Shown piece after piece: positions 33,110-41,362 of a DNA stretch of 64,000 nucleotides. Location: contig NZ_WBXN01000004.1 of NCBI RefSeq assembly GCF_008973465.1, positions 7,356,501 to 7,420,500 on the forward strand, written 5' to 3'. A model generated the notes under the pieces. The model was not told where the DNA came from, searched no databases, and worked only from the letters and a program-made list of their open reading frames with translations. The stretch is from Streptomyces sp. SS1-1. GTDB lineage: Bacteria > Actinomycetota > Actinomycetes > Streptomycetales > Streptomycetaceae. Numbering within the stretch: the stretch's first letter is position 1; every line of letters begins with the position of its first letter. The position numbers and the translations under genes were made by a program.

Positions 33110-34240
33110 TCAGCGGTAGTTCAGCTCGGCGAGTTCCGTGGCGAGCCTGGTGCGGAACGGGGTGTGGCCGAGCACCCGCAGGGCGACGTTGCGGACACCG
33201 CGGGCGGCGGGGTGGTGCGCGGTGGCCAGGCGGGTCATACGGTCGGCGAGCGCGACCACCTGTTCGGCGACGGGCCGGCGCGTGGCCTCGTACGCGTCGA
33301 GGGTCCCCGAGGCCAGGGCCCGGCCGAGGGCGTAGCCGTCCTGGATGCCCGTGTTCATGCCCTGCCCTCCGGCCGGGCTGTGCACGTGCGCCGCGTCGCC
33401 GGCCAGGAAGAGCCGGCCGGCCCGGTAGGAGTCGGCGACCCGGTGGTGCACCCGGAACCGGGAGGACCAGTGCACCTCGTGGGCGGTGGCCTGACCGGGG
33501 ACGCGCTCGTCCAGCATCCGCTGCAGGAAGGCCAGGTCGGCGGTGTGGGGCGCGTCGTCGACGGTGGCGACGATGCGGTAGCGGTCACCCGGCAGCGGGG
33601 CGACGACGATCAGGCCCGCGCCGTGGAAGTTCAGGGACACCTCGCGCGGGCCCGGCGCCCAGTCCATGTCCACGTCGGCGAGGACGAAGGACTCCGCGTA
33701 GGCGTTTCCGGTGAAGCCGATGCCGGCCGCTTCGCGCACCGTGCTGTGCATGCCGTCCGCGCCGACGACGTAGTCGGCCCGTAGGGTCTCCCCGCTCTTC
33801 ATCGTGACGGTCACCCCGGAGTCGTCCTGGACGACGGACGCCGCCTCGTAGGGCCGGTAGGTGTCGGCGCCCAGCGCCCGCAGGCGGGTGAGCAGGACGT
33901 CCTCGGTCTCGTTCTGCGGGATCATCAGCGTGTACGGGTGCGGCGTGGGCAGGCCGTCGAACGGGATCGTCATCAGGGCGCGGGCGCCGTCGCGGACGGC
34001 GAAGCGGGTGAGCTTGATCCCGCGGCGCAGCAGTTCGGCGGAGGCGCCGAGCTCGTCGAGGACCTCGAGGGTGCGGGCGTGCACCACGGCGGCGCGGGAG
34101 GTGTTCGCCCCTTCCGCCTGTCGGTCCACCAGGACGAAGTCGACGCCGGCCTGGGCGAGGGTGATCGCCAGCGCCAGCCCGGTGGGTCCGGCGCCGATGA
34201 TCGCGACGCGGGTGCGGGACGGGAGTGCGGGCTGGTTCAT
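33110..34240 (-). CDS. FAD-dependent aromatic monooxygenase, PHBH/TetX/Rox class
   Basis: A 376-residue class A flavoprotein monooxygenase. RVAIIGAGPTGLALAITLAQAGVDFVLVDRQ is the FAD-binding dinucleotide fold, ADYVVGADGMHSTVREAAGI the conserved D-G motif, and RLFLAGDAAHVHSPAGGQGMNTGIQDGYALGRALASG the second FAD motif. The enzymes hydroxylate aromatic rings; relatives include rifampicin and tetracycline monooxygenases and polyketide hydroxylases. AGGAGAC lies before ATG 34240. The promoter region carries the same composite operator as the MFS exporter almost 4 kb away, which suggests a chemical-defence or modification-and-export pair. Confidence 0.88.
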   Translation of the reverse strand: MNQPALPSRTRVAIIGAGPTGLALAITLAQAGVDFVLVDRQAEGANTSRAAVVHARTLEVLDELGASAELLRRGIKLTRFAVRDGARALMTIPFDGLPTPHPYTLMIPQNETEDVLLTRLRALGADTYRPYEAASVVQDDSGVTVTMKSGETLRADYVVGADGMHSTVREAAGIGFTGNAYAESFVLADVDMDWAPGPREVSLNFHGAGLIVVAPLPGDRYRIVATVDDAPHTADLAFLQRMLDERVPGQATAHEVHWSSRFRVHHRVADSYRAGRLFLAGDAAHVHSPAGGQGMNTGIQDGYALGRALASGTLDAYEATRRPVAEQVVALADRMTRLATAHHPAARGVRNVALRVLGHTPFRTRLATELAELNYR

Positions 34241-34264
34241 GAGAGTCTCCTGCTCCGTCGAGGG

Positions 34265-34361
34265 GTGCCAACGCAATGCCAACGTTTGTTGGCCATCACC
34301 TGTTGTCATGGTGCGCCTCCGTGGCGGCGAAGTCAACAGGTGTTGGCCTACGGGTGTTGGC
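34265..34361. promoter_or_regulatory. composite operator of the FAD monooxygenase gene
   Basis: Half-sites GCCAAC at 34267 and 34278, the long arm TTGGCCATCACCTGTTG at 34289-34305, its inverted partner CAACAGGTGTTGGCC at 34334-34348, and GTGTTGGC at 34354. On the minus strand TTGACT (34336-34331) is a -35 candidate inside the arm. The whole array reads as an inverted near-copy of 30507-30600. It lies 25-121 bp upstream of the ATG. Confidence 0.65.
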
Positions 34362-34398
34362 TTGGCGGCGGGGAGACGCCCCGGCCCGGCGAACGCGA

Positions 34399-34429
34399 AC
34401 GCCGGCCCGGTGAGGCGCCGGGCCGGCGT
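34399..34429. terminator. hairpin terminator after the desaturase gene
   Basis: ACGCCGGCCCGG (34399-34410) pairs exactly with CCGGGCCGGCGT (34418-34429) over a 7-base loop, 18 bp past the desaturase stop on the minus strand. It also insulates the monooxygenase promoter. Confidence 0.65.
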
Positions 34430-34447
34430 AAGAAGGTGCTCCCCGCG

Positions 34448-35509
34448 TCAGTCGCGCGCCGCGCGAAGCGGCTCCCCGACGCTCCTCAGATGGCGCAGTG
34501 CCTCCCGGTGCGAGTCGATCAATCCGGTCTGGTGGTACGGGATGCCCAGCTCGGCGCAGTACCGCTCGGTGATGGTCTGGGCGCGGCCGAGGGCCGGGGT
34601 GGGCATGCTCGGGAACAGGTGGTGCTCGATCTGGTAGTTCAGCCCGCCCATGAAGGCGTCGACCAGGGCGCCGCCGCGCACGTTGCGTGAGGTGAGGACC
34701 TGGCGGCGCAGGAAGTCCAGCCGGGTGCCCTCCTCGATCATCGGCATCCCCTTGTGGTTCGGCGCGAACACCGACCCGAGATAGATGCCGAACAGCCCCT
34801 GATGGACGGCGATGAACACCAGCGCCTTGCCCGGCGAAAGGACGGAGAGCAGGGCACCGAAATACAGCCCGAAATGCAGCACGAGCAGCGTTCCCTCGAG
34901 CACGGGACGTTTCACCGAACGGCTTCCCAGGGCCCGGAAACTGTTGAAGCTGAGATTCAGCCCTTCCAGGGTCAGCAGCGGAAAGAACAGCGCCGCCTGA
35001 TGCTTGCCGACGAAACGCGGGAGCCCTTTCGCCTCGCTCGCCTGGCGGCGGGACCAGACGAGGATGTCGGGCGACACGTCGGGGTCCTTGCCCTCGTGAT
35101 TGGGGTTCGCGTGGTGCCGGGTGTGCTTGTTCATCCACCAGCCGTAGCTCATGCCGAGCAGCAGGTCGGCGACCAGGAGGCCGCCCGCCTCGCTGGGCCG
35201 CCGGCGGGAGAACACCTGCCGGTGCGCGAGGTCGTGGGCGGCCAGCCCGAGCTGACCGAAGACCACGGCCAGGGCGACTGCGACGAGCAACTGCGCCCAG
35301 CTGTCTCCCAGGGTGAAAAGGGCTACGATCGACCCGGCGAGAGCGAGCCCCACCGCGCCGAAACGCACCGTGTAATACAGCGGACGACGTCGGAGAAGAC
35401 CGGCCGCGGTGATCCGGCGGGACAATTCGGAGAAGTCGCTTCCATCGCGCCGTTCGCCTTGCCCTCGTCGCGCGGGTGGGCCTGCCGGAATAACCGTGGG
35501 ATACGTCAT
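34448..35509 (-). CDS. fatty acid desaturase family protein
   Basis: A 353-residue membrane desaturase with all three histidine boxes: HDLAHR (about 95), HTRHH (about 129) and QIEHH near residue 299. Two pairs of hydrophobic helices surround them (VGLALAGSIVALFTL, LLVAVALAVVFGQLGLAA; ALFFPLLTLEGLNLSF, LLVLHFGLYFGALLSVL). The di-iron centre introduces a double bond into acyl chains of lipids or ACP/CoA, and the Q-x-x-H-H third box is typical of front-end or delta-9-type bacterial acyl-lipid desaturases. The start at 35509 has no strong ribosome site, so a further-upstream start at 35587 is possible but would add an atypical Pro-rich N-terminus. Confidence 0.88.
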   Translation of the reverse strand: MTYPTVIPAGPPARRGQGERRDGSDFSELSRRITAAGLLRRRPLYYTVRFGAVGLALAGSIVALFTLGDSWAQLLVAVALAVVFGQLGLAAHDLAHRQVFSRRRPSEAGGLLVADLLLGMSYGWWMNKHTRHHANPNHEGKDPDVSPDILVWSRRQASEAKGLPRFVGKHQAALFFPLLTLEGLNLSFNSFRALGSRSVKRPVLEGTLLVLHFGLYFGALLSVLSPGKALVFIAVHQGLFGIYLGSVFAPNHKGMPMIEEGTRLDFLRRQVLTSRNVRGGALVDAFMGGLNYQIEHHLFPSMPTPALGRAQTITERYCAELGIPYHQTGLIDSHREALRHLRSVGEPLRAARD

Positions 35510-35656
35510 GACCGCAAGTATCTGGACCGTGCACCGATCCCGGAATGACGGTCGCCCCCCGGGTGGGGGAGGGGCTAGCACCAGCACGAGGGTGTGGAAA
35601 CCCCGGGGTTGCTTCCTCGCTCCTCATTCCTCGCTCATGGCTCCAGGCTTCAGGCT

Positions 35657-36103
35657 TCAGGCGAGGGCGGTCACCAGAAGGGTGAAGGCGCCGATGATGA
35701 CGGCGACACGGACGTAGTGGTAACGGTCCCAGCGGTTCATCTGCTCCTTCCAGTCCTCCGGACGGTTCTCGGGCGTCCACGTCTTGCCGCGGTTGTTGAT
35801 CGGGACGAGCAGCAGGATCGACATGGCGACACTGACGACGAGCAGCGCGCCGGCGACGACGAGGAGGGCGCTGCCGTCCTCGTTCCACGCGAGCGCGGCC
35901 CACAGCGCCGTGAGTAGCAGGGAGCCGATGTACCAGAACGGCATGAGCGCTCCGAGCATCCGGCCACCGTGGGAGCGGGCGAGTTGGCCGCTGTCCTCGG
36001 GCAGGGCGCTGAAGATCCGGTTCATGACGAAGGCGACCGCGAACTCCACCCCGACCATCAGTCCGACGATCACGGTGGTGACGACTTCCAGGACGTTGAG
36101 CAT
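35657..36103 (-). CDS. DUF1772 family membrane protein
   Basis: A 148-residue protein with four transmembrane helices: VVTTVIVGLMVGVEFAVAFVMN, MLGALMPFWYIGSLLLTALWAALAW, ALLVVAGALLVVSVAMSILLLVPIN and VRVAVIIGAFTLLVTAL. This is the DUF1772 pattern, whose fungal members include anthrone oxygenases. N-N-R-G-K-T-W in the loop before the last helix is conserved in the family. It diverges from a TetR gene with two matched operators between them, so it is probably the gene that repressor silences; the inducer is unknown. Confidence 0.85.
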   Translation of the reverse strand: MLNVLEVVTTVIVGLMVGVEFAVAFVMNRIFSALPEDSGQLARSHGGRMLGALMPFWYIGSLLLTALWAALAWNEDGSALLVVAGALLVVSVAMSILLLVPINNRGKTWTPENRPEDWKEQMNRWDRYHYVRVAVIIGAFTLLVTALA

Positions 36104-36121
36104 GACGACCCCTCCTTGTGG

Positions 36122-36185
36122 CTAGCGTTGCTAGCTGACGGGTCAACGCTAACTCTGCTCACGCTCGATTGTCTAGCGATGCTAG
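36122..36185. promoter_or_regulatory. twin TetR operators in the DUF1772/tetR intergenic region
   Basis: CTAGCGTTGCTAG (36122-36134) and CTAGCGATGCTAG (36173-36185) are matching 13-bp palindromes whose centres are 51 bp apart, close to five helical turns. The first lies about 20 bp from the DUF1772 ATG and the second about 10 bp from the tetR ATG, so each gene has its own site. Confidence 0.75.
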
Positions 36186-36195
36186 GATCTCAATC

Positions 36196-36774
36196 ATGTC
36201 GGTCAAGGAACGCAAGGAACGAGAGCGGGCGCAGCGCGAGCGCCTCATCGTCGCCACGGCCCGGGAACTCGCCGAGGAGCAGGGCTGGGACGCGGTCACC
36301 ACCCGGCGGCTCGCCGAGCGCATCGAGTACAGCCAGCCCGTCCTGTACAGCCACTTCCGGGGCAAACGCGAGATCATCGGCGCGGTCGCCCGGGAGGGGG
36401 CCGCCGAGATGGCCGTGGCGGTGCGGGCCGCCGTGTCCACCGCGGACGGCCCGCGGGAGCGGGTCGCCGCGCTCGCCCGCGCCTACCTGGACTTCGCCGA
36501 ACACAACCCGGCGGTCTACGACGCCCTGTTCGACCTCGACGGCGCCCTCGCGTTCGCCCAGGAGGACACCCCGGGTGAGCTCAAGGATGCGTTCGCGGCC
36601 CTGCTGGAGACCCTGGGCGAGGTCGCCGGTGACGGGGTCCACCCGGCGCTGTTCACCGAGACGTTCTGGGCGTCCCTGCACGGACTCGCCACCCTGACCC
36701 GGGCGCGACGCCTCCCCCCGGAGGACACGGAACGCAGAATCGAGCTGCTGGTGGACCGCCTCGCGGTGATCTGA
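36196..36774 (+). CDS. TetR family transcriptional regulator
   Basis: A 192-residue protein with the TetR HTH at about 13-60: RLIVATARELAEEQGWDAVTTRRLAERIEYSQPVLYSHFRGKREIIGAVAREGA. The C-terminal helical domain (RERVAALARAYLDFAEHNPAVYDALFDLDGALAF...) is the TetR_C_33-like ligand pocket. ATG 36196 was taken because the longer in-frame start would overlap the operator; AGGA lies at the expected distance. It is divergent from the DUF1772 gene and has palindromic sites at both promoters, so it is most likely autoregulated. Confidence 0.9.
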   Translation: MSVKERKERERAQRERLIVATARELAEEQGWDAVTTRRLAERIEYSQPVLYSHFRGKREIIGAVAREGAAEMAVAVRAAVSTADGPRERVAALARAYLDFAEHNPAVYDALFDLDGALAFAQEDTPGELKDAFAALLETLGEVAGDGVHPALFTETFWASLHGLATLTRARRLPPEDTERRIELLVDRLAVI

Positions 36775-36775
36775 G

Positions 36776-36930
36776 CGTCAGCCCGGCCGACCGGGCAGAC
36801 ATCAGCGCAACAGCCCGGCCTACCGGGCGGGCGTCAGCTCAGCAGACCCACCGACCGGACAGGCGAGTCAGCTCAGCGACCGGCCGACCGACCGGGCGTC
36901 AGCTCAGCGACCGGCCGACCGGGCGCTGTC
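36776..36930. repeat. degenerate tandem repeat, about 31-bp unit, between convergent genes
   Basis: Five units resembling TCAGCTCAGCGACCGGCC followed by GACCGGGC lie end to end between the stop of tetR and the stop of the MFS gene. Units four and five are nearly identical except for a 4-bp indel; units one to three are diverged. Their GC-rich, self-complementary CCGGCC/GGCCGG cores could form structured RNA and end transcription from both sides. Confidence 0.6.
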
Positions 36931-36935
36931 ATGGC

Positions 36936-38453
36936 TCAGTTCTGCCGGGAGTGCACGGGACTGTTCGCGACCTCCTCCGGGCACTTCCGGTGCGGGGCCC
37001 GCGCGCGCCGGTCGCGGACCCAGTCGTACGTGGCCAGGGCCAGCGAGGCCAGCATGCCGACGATGCCGGTGCCCAGGGCGACGACGAGGGCGGTCCGGAA
37101 GTCGTCGCCGTCGCCGAGCACCATGTAGAACAGGCCGGGCAGGGCGGCGGTGCCGACCGCGGCGCCGAGCCGCTGGCCCGTCTGCAGCGCCCCTCCGGCC
37201 GCGCCGGCCATGTGCACGGGCACGTCCCGCAGGGTCATGGTGATGTTCGGCGACACCACGAACCCTCCCGCGATGCCACCGAGGAACAGCACGGGTGCGG
37301 CGATCCAGGGCGCGATGTCGAGAGGCGCGAACCGCAGCAGCAGCGCGGCCCCGCCGAGTCCGCAGATCACCCCGGCGAGCCCGCACACGGTCAGCAGCCG
37401 GCCGAACCGGTCCACCAACCGCCCGGCGATCACCGCGGCCCCGGCCGAACCGAGCGCGAACGGGGTCACCGCGAGCCCGGACTCCAGGGGCGAGAAGTGC
37501 CGCCCGTCCTGGTAGAACAGCGCGAAGACGATCCAGACGCCGCTGAACCCGATGAAGTACAGCGTGCCGACACCGGCGCCCACGGCATAGCCCCGCACCG
37601 TCGTGAACAGCCGCGGATCGAGCAGCGGCCTCGTCCCCCGGGCGACGAGACGGTACTGCCGGCGCACGAAGAGGACGAGGATCGCGGCACCGACGAGGAA
37701 CAGCCACCACAGGCGGCCCAGCCCGTCGGCCTCCGCCTGGACCAGCGGATACATGAGGGCCAGGACACCGAGCCCCAGGAGCAGCACCCCGGGCAGATCC
37801 ACGTGCCCCCGCCCGGAACGCCGGGTCCGGGGCAGCAGACGCCGTCCGAGGAGGACGGCGAGAACGCCGATGGGGACGTTGACGTAGAAGATCCACCGCC
37901 AGCCCTGCGGGCCGTCCGCCAGCGCGAGGATCATGCCGCCGATGAGGGGGCCGGACGCGGACGAGATACCGACGGTCGCCCCGAAGTAGCCGAACGCACG
38001 GCCGCGTTCGGCGCCGCGGAACATCTGCTGGATGAGCGCGGAGTTCTGCGGCGCCATGAACCCGGCCGCCAGCCCTTGGGCGAGGCGGGCCACGACCAGG
38101 AGCGTGATGTCGGGTGCGGCGCCGCAGGCCGCGCTGAAGAGGACGAAGCCGCACAACGCCGTCAGGAAGATACGGCGCCGGTCCAGGGCGTCGCCGAGCC
38201 GTCCGGCGGTGACCAGGGCGAGGGCGAACGTGAGGGTGTATCCCGACACCACCCACTGCACCTGCGCGGGGGAGGCGTGCAGGTCGCGCTGCACGGTGGG
38301 GAGGGCCACCGCCACGATGGTGACGTCCAGCAGGCTCATGAAGCCGGCCACCAGGGTGACCCACAGCGCCCGCCACCGGCGCGGGTCCGGTTGCTGCCCG
38401 TCCGTCCCGCCACCGGAGTCCCGGTCGCCCGCCCCTGACGCCGACGCTGTCAC
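36936..38453 (-). CDS. MFS transporter, DHA2/EmrB-QacA family
   Basis: A 505-residue, 14-helix transporter from GTG 38453 (AGAGGA at the expected distance). LWVTLVAGFMSLLDVTIVAVALPTVQRDL is the first helix with the family's L-D-x-T-I-V-x-V-A-L-P motif D1. VTAGRLGDALDRRRIFL is motif A, and GISSASGPLIGGMILALADGPQGWRWIFYVNVPIGVLAVLLG is motif C. The charged C-terminal tail is about 20 residues. It is a probable proton-coupled drug or metabolite exporter. Longer reading frames starting before 38453 run through the promoter and have no ribosome site. Confidence 0.88.
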   Translation of the reverse strand: MTASASGAGDRDSGGGTDGQQPDPRRWRALWVTLVAGFMSLLDVTIVAVALPTVQRDLHASPAQVQWVVSGYTLTFALALVTAGRLGDALDRRRIFLTALCGFVLFSAACGAAPDITLLVVARLAQGLAAGFMAPQNSALIQQMFRGAERGRAFGYFGATVGISSASGPLIGGMILALADGPQGWRWIFYVNVPIGVLAVLLGRRLLPRTRRSGRGHVDLPGVLLLGLGVLALMYPLVQAEADGLGRLWWLFLVGAAILVLFVRRQYRLVARGTRPLLDPRLFTTVRGYAVGAGVGTLYFIGFSGVWIVFALFYQDGRHFSPLESGLAVTPFALGSAGAAVIAGRLVDRFGRLLTVCGLAGVICGLGGAALLLRFAPLDIAPWIAAPVLFLGGIAGGFVVSPNITMTLRDVPVHMAGAAGGALQTGQRLGAAVGTAALPGLFYMVLGDGDDFRTALVVALGTGIVGMLASLALATYDWVRDRRARAPHRKCPEEVANSPVHSRQN

Positions 38454-38560
38454 ATGGAGTCCTCTCGCACCGCCCGGCCGAACAGGTCCCCGGTTCCCCG
38501 GACGTGCGGCGTGCACACCCGGCCGCCCGCAAATGGGGCACGCGGGGGAGACCCGCGCAC

Positions 38561-39088
38561 TCAGCGGGGCGGGGGATAGATCAGCGAGCCGTCGACGACC
38601 TGGGCGTGCGGACTCAGCGTCGCCGGAGCGGACGACGTGGCCGACATGATGTGCACGACGTCCACACCGGCGACGATCAGCGCGTCCGTGATCAGCCGCC
38701 GATGACACCGCCACGGCACCGCCTCGCTGCACATGATCGCCGGCCGCTCGTGCGCCGCCAGCTCCAGCAGCTCACCGAGCCCTTCGGCGAACGCGGGCGT
38801 GCTCATGTGGTCGGCGTAGTCACGGAAGGCCTTGACCCGCCACGCGCCGTTCGGACTCGGCACCCCCACCGGAGTGTGCCGGCGCCCGCCCAGCTCCCGG
38901 ATCCACCGGTAGCCGATGTCGGGCGGCAGGGCCTCGACGACGGCGGCCTGGTTCCACTGCGGATGCTTCCGGGACGAGGGGAACGACCGGACGTCGACCA
39001 GACACGTGACGCCGTTGGCGCGCAGCATGCAGACGACGTCGTCGACGTCGCGGGTCGAGTGCCCGATCGTGTACACACGGTCCGTCAT
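38561..39088 (-). CDS. DUF488 domain protein
   Basis: A 175-residue protein with the DUF488 motifs VYTIGHSTRDVDDVVCMLRANGVTCLVDVRSFPSSRKHPQWNQ at the start and LGGRR plus RVKAFRDYADHM in the middle. IMCSEAVPWRCHRRLITDALIVAGVDVVHIMS is the conserved C-x-E-x-x-x-x-C-H-R motif at about 123-150, thought to form a nuclease- or metal-related site. The biochemical role is not established. It is upstream of the MFS gene on the same strand, about 107 bp away. Confidence 0.85.
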   Translation of the reverse strand: MTDRVYTIGHSTRDVDDVVCMLRANGVTCLVDVRSFPSSRKHPQWNQAAVVEALPPDIGYRWIRELGGRRHTPVGVPSPNGAWRVKAFRDYADHMSTPAFAEGLGELLELAAHERPAIMCSEAVPWRCHRRLITDALIVAGVDVVHIMSATSSAPATLSPHAQVVDGSLIYPPPR

Positions 39089-39214
39089 CGCACCGCCTCG
39101 CCAGCCGAGCCGTTCCGCATCACGCCGCGCCGGGTGCCCCGGGCCACGGCGTCCAACCGCGAGGAAATCCGGTGTCCGTCGTCCCTGACCCGGTGATAGA
39201 CACCCGAGGTGACC

Positions 39215-39991
39215 ATGACACTGGACTTCTCCGACCTGCGGCGCCTGATCGACGAACGGTCCACCGCCTTCCGGGCCGCGATCGCCTCCGCGTCCGACCT
39301 CGACGCGCGGGTGCCGACCTGCCCGGAGTGGACGCTGTTCGATCTGGTGCAGCACCTCGGCGGCGGCGACCGCTTCTGGGCCGCCATCGTCGGAGCGGGC
39401 CCCGCCGACGCGCCACCGGCCGAGGCCGTCGCCCTGCGTGCCGCCGTGGCCGCTCCGCGGGAGCGCGAGGCGCTGCTGGCCTGGCTGGCCGAGTCGACGC
39501 GGATGCTGCTGAGCGCGCTGGGGCAGGCGGGACCGGAGCGCGGGTGCTGGACGTGGTGGCCCGCGTCGCAGTCGCCGCGGACCGCGGGCGGGGTCGCCCG
39601 GCACCGGGTCCAGGAGACCGCCGTGCACACCTACGACGCCCAGGTCACCCTGGGTGCCCCGAAGCCGCTGCCGGACGAGGTGGCGCTCGACGGCGTCGAC
39701 GAGTTCCTGTCCACCTGCGTCGCGACACCGGCCGCCTGGCCGCACAAGCCGACCACGATCGACTTCCACGCGACCGAGGGCCCTTCCTGGCGCCTCACCC
39801 TCGACGGTGACGGTGCGCGACCCACCCGCCTGCCCACCGCCGCGACCCCGGACGCCCCCGCCCTGTCCGTCACGGGAACCGCCGGCGACCACATCCTCGC
39901 CCTCTACGACCGCATCCCGGCCGCATCCCTCCGACTCGACGGAGACGCGGGCTTGCTGGACCTGCTCCGCGCCTGGGAGCCGGAGGAGTAG
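39215..39991 (+). CDS. maleylpyruvate isomerase family mycothiol-dependent enzyme
   Basis: The 258-residue protein follows the mycothiol-dependent DinB/MDMPI layout. An N-terminal four-helix DinB-like bundle (RLIDERSTAFRAAIASASDLDARVPTCPEWTLFDLVQHLGGGDRFWAAIV) carries the CPEWT motif and the first metal-binding His. RHRVQETAVHTYDAQVTLG carries the second histidine, and a C-terminal SCP2-like domain follows (about 170-255). Actinobacterial enzymes of this family use mycothiol to isomerise or conjugate electrophiles. ATG 39215 is preferred to GTG 39209 because of GAGGTGA spacing. Confidence 0.85.
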   Translation: MTLDFSDLRRLIDERSTAFRAAIASASDLDARVPTCPEWTLFDLVQHLGGGDRFWAAIVGAGPADAPPAEAVALRAAVAAPREREALLAWLAESTRMLLSALGQAGPERGCWTWWPASQSPRTAGGVARHRVQETAVHTYDAQVTLGAPKPLPDEVALDGVDEFLSTCVATPAAWPHKPTTIDFHATEGPSWRLTLDGDGARPTRLPTAATPDAPALSVTGTAGDHILALYDRIPAASLRLDGDAGLLDLLRAWEPEE

Positions 39992-40018
39992 GCGAGCGAC
40001 GGCGGGGTCGTACGGGGC

Positions 40019-40594
40019 CTACGGATGCAGCTTCTCGCCCTTCGCGAGCATGCCCACGAACTTCTCGATGCGGCGCGCCCGGGTCTCGGGCTTCTTCGCG
40101 TCCTGGACGCGGTACAGGATCGCGTACCGGTTCTGCCGGTCCAGGGTCGCGAAGAACTCCGCGGCGGCGGGTTCGGCGGCCAGGGCCGCGGCGAGGTCGT
40201 CCGGCACGGTCGCGGTCCTGGAGCTGTCGTACGCCGCGTCCCAACGGCCGTCCGCCTTGGCCCGGTCCACCTCGGCCTGCCCCGGCGGCCGCATCCGGCC
40301 CTGCTCGATCAACGCGGTCACCTTGTCCCGGTTGACCTTGGACCACTTGCTGCGCGCCGTCCGCGGGCTGAACCGCTGCAGCCACCACTGATCGTCGAGC
40401 CCGGCCTTCTGCCCGTCGATCCAGCCGTAGCAAAGCGCCACGTCGAGCGCCTGGGCGTAGTCCAGGGCGACGACTCCGGGACTCTTCTTGCGCAACTTGA
40501 GCCAGATCCCGGGCGACACGGCGTGATTTTCCCCGAGCCACGCCTGAAACGCCTCAGCGGATTCGAACGAGACGATCTCCAAGTCCTGAGTCAC
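40019..40594 (-). CDS. YdeI/OmpD-associated family protein
   Basis: A 191-residue protein: IVSFESAEAFQAWLGENHAVSPGIWLKLRKKSPGVVALDYAQALDVALCYGWIDGQKAGLDDQWWLQRFSPRTARSKWSKVNRDKV is the conserved core of the YdeI / DUF1905-associated family. The C-terminal half (DDLAAALAAEPAAAEFFATLDRQNRYAILYRVQDAKKPETRARRIEKFVGMLAKGEK) is the OmdA-like helical domain. Molecular function is unknown; members are linked to polymyxin and stress tolerance in Gram-negatives. The start is ambiguous: GTG 40594 fits family lengths best, and GTG 40612 is the alternative. Confidence 0.82.
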   Translation of the reverse strand: MTQDLEIVSFESAEAFQAWLGENHAVSPGIWLKLRKKSPGVVALDYAQALDVALCYGWIDGQKAGLDDQWWLQRFSPRTARSKWSKVNRDKVTALIEQGRMRPPGQAEVDRAKADGRWDAAYDSSRTATVPDDLAAALAAEPAAAEFFATLDRQNRYAILYRVQDAKKPETRARRIEKFVGMLAKGEKLHP

Positions 40595-40675
40595 CCCAGC
40601 AGCGAACCACACGGGACTGACAGCAGTCCTCGCATCATCCGGGGACGACCGTGCTCGAAGCCGTCGTGGGGCACC

Positions 40676-41110
40676 TCAGTCGCCGATCGGTTCGACCCGG
40701 ATGGGATCAGATCCGCCGAGGTAGAGCGTGTAACCGGCGTACTCCATGTCCATGCCCGTCCGCTCGGGTGGCACGACGTAGAGCCCCGCCGTGGGCGGGG
40801 GAGCCCAGCCGAGGTTGCGTGGCGGGTCGTACTCCTCGAAGTGTCCTACGTACAGCCTGGTCGGCGGGATGGACACGGTGCACATGTCGCCGACGCGGAG
40901 TGTGGAGGCCGCCGGTTCGAGACGGAAGGGGCTCCACTCCGGATGGGCGTCGCCGTGCGGGAGGGCCACTCGCCCGTCCCAGCGGAAAGCTGAGGACGTG
41001 TCGATCGCTCCCCATGGCCACTCCAGCGTGATGTAGCGACCCACTCCGACCACGCGAGCGGCTGCCGGCTCACAGGAGACGATCACTTGGTCGCCGACCC
41101 GAGGAACCAT
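40676..41110 (-). CDS. hypothetical protein
   Basis: A 144-residue soluble protein, mostly beta, with many aromatic residues and prolines. VGVGRYITLEWPWGAIDTSSAFRWDGRVALPHGDAHPEWSPFRLEP and LRVGDMCTVSIPPTRLYVGHFEEYDPPRNLGWAPPPTAGLYVVPPERTGMDMEYAGYTLYL look like two related beta-barrel segments. No signal peptide, catalytic motif or recognised domain is seen. Codon use is typical of the window. It is probably expressed alone. Confidence 0.6.
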   Translation of the reverse strand: MVPRVGDQVIVSCEPAAARVVGVGRYITLEWPWGAIDTSSAFRWDGRVALPHGDAHPEWSPFRLEPAASTLRVGDMCTVSIPPTRLYVGHFEEYDPPRNLGWAPPPTAGLYVVPPERTGMDMEYAGYTLYLGGSDPIRVEPIGD

Positions 41111-41147
41111 GCCTCATCCTCCCTGTCCAGTCGAAGGTTCGGGAAGG

Positions 41148-41330
41148 GTGGCTCACCCCCCCGCCTACACGGCCTGTGCCTGGCGCTTGATCAGGATCCC
41201 ACTCGCGCATCACGTGCCGGTCTCGGACCCCGGCGTCATCGCGGAGACCTACCGAGGGCAGCGCGGTCGGCCCTGCCTCTGCCACGTCAGGCGCGGGCAC
41301 CCGGTGCGGCGGATCCGCGCCCACATCTGA
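41148..41330 (+). CDS. possible small hypothetical protein
   Basis: A 60-codon frame from GTG 41148, preceded by GGGAAGG, ending GQRGRPCLCHVRRGHPVRRIRAHI. It lies between the divergent hypothetical gene and the acetyltransferase gene. The basic, cysteine-containing C-terminus and G/C-rich third positions are in its favour; length and lack of homology known to me are against it. Confidence 0.3.
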   Translation: MAHPPAYTACAWRLIRIPLAHHVPVSDPGVIAETYRGQRGRPCLCHVRRGHPVRRIRAHI

Positions 41331-41362
41331 CGGCAGGACGCCAGCCGTGCTAGGAACAGGGG

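Noticed and set aside
35640..35665. Short CAGGCTTCAGGCTTCAGGC triplication after the DUF1772 stop
   Set aside because: Three copies of an 8-bp unit are too short and too near the gene end to interpret; no structural role is evident.
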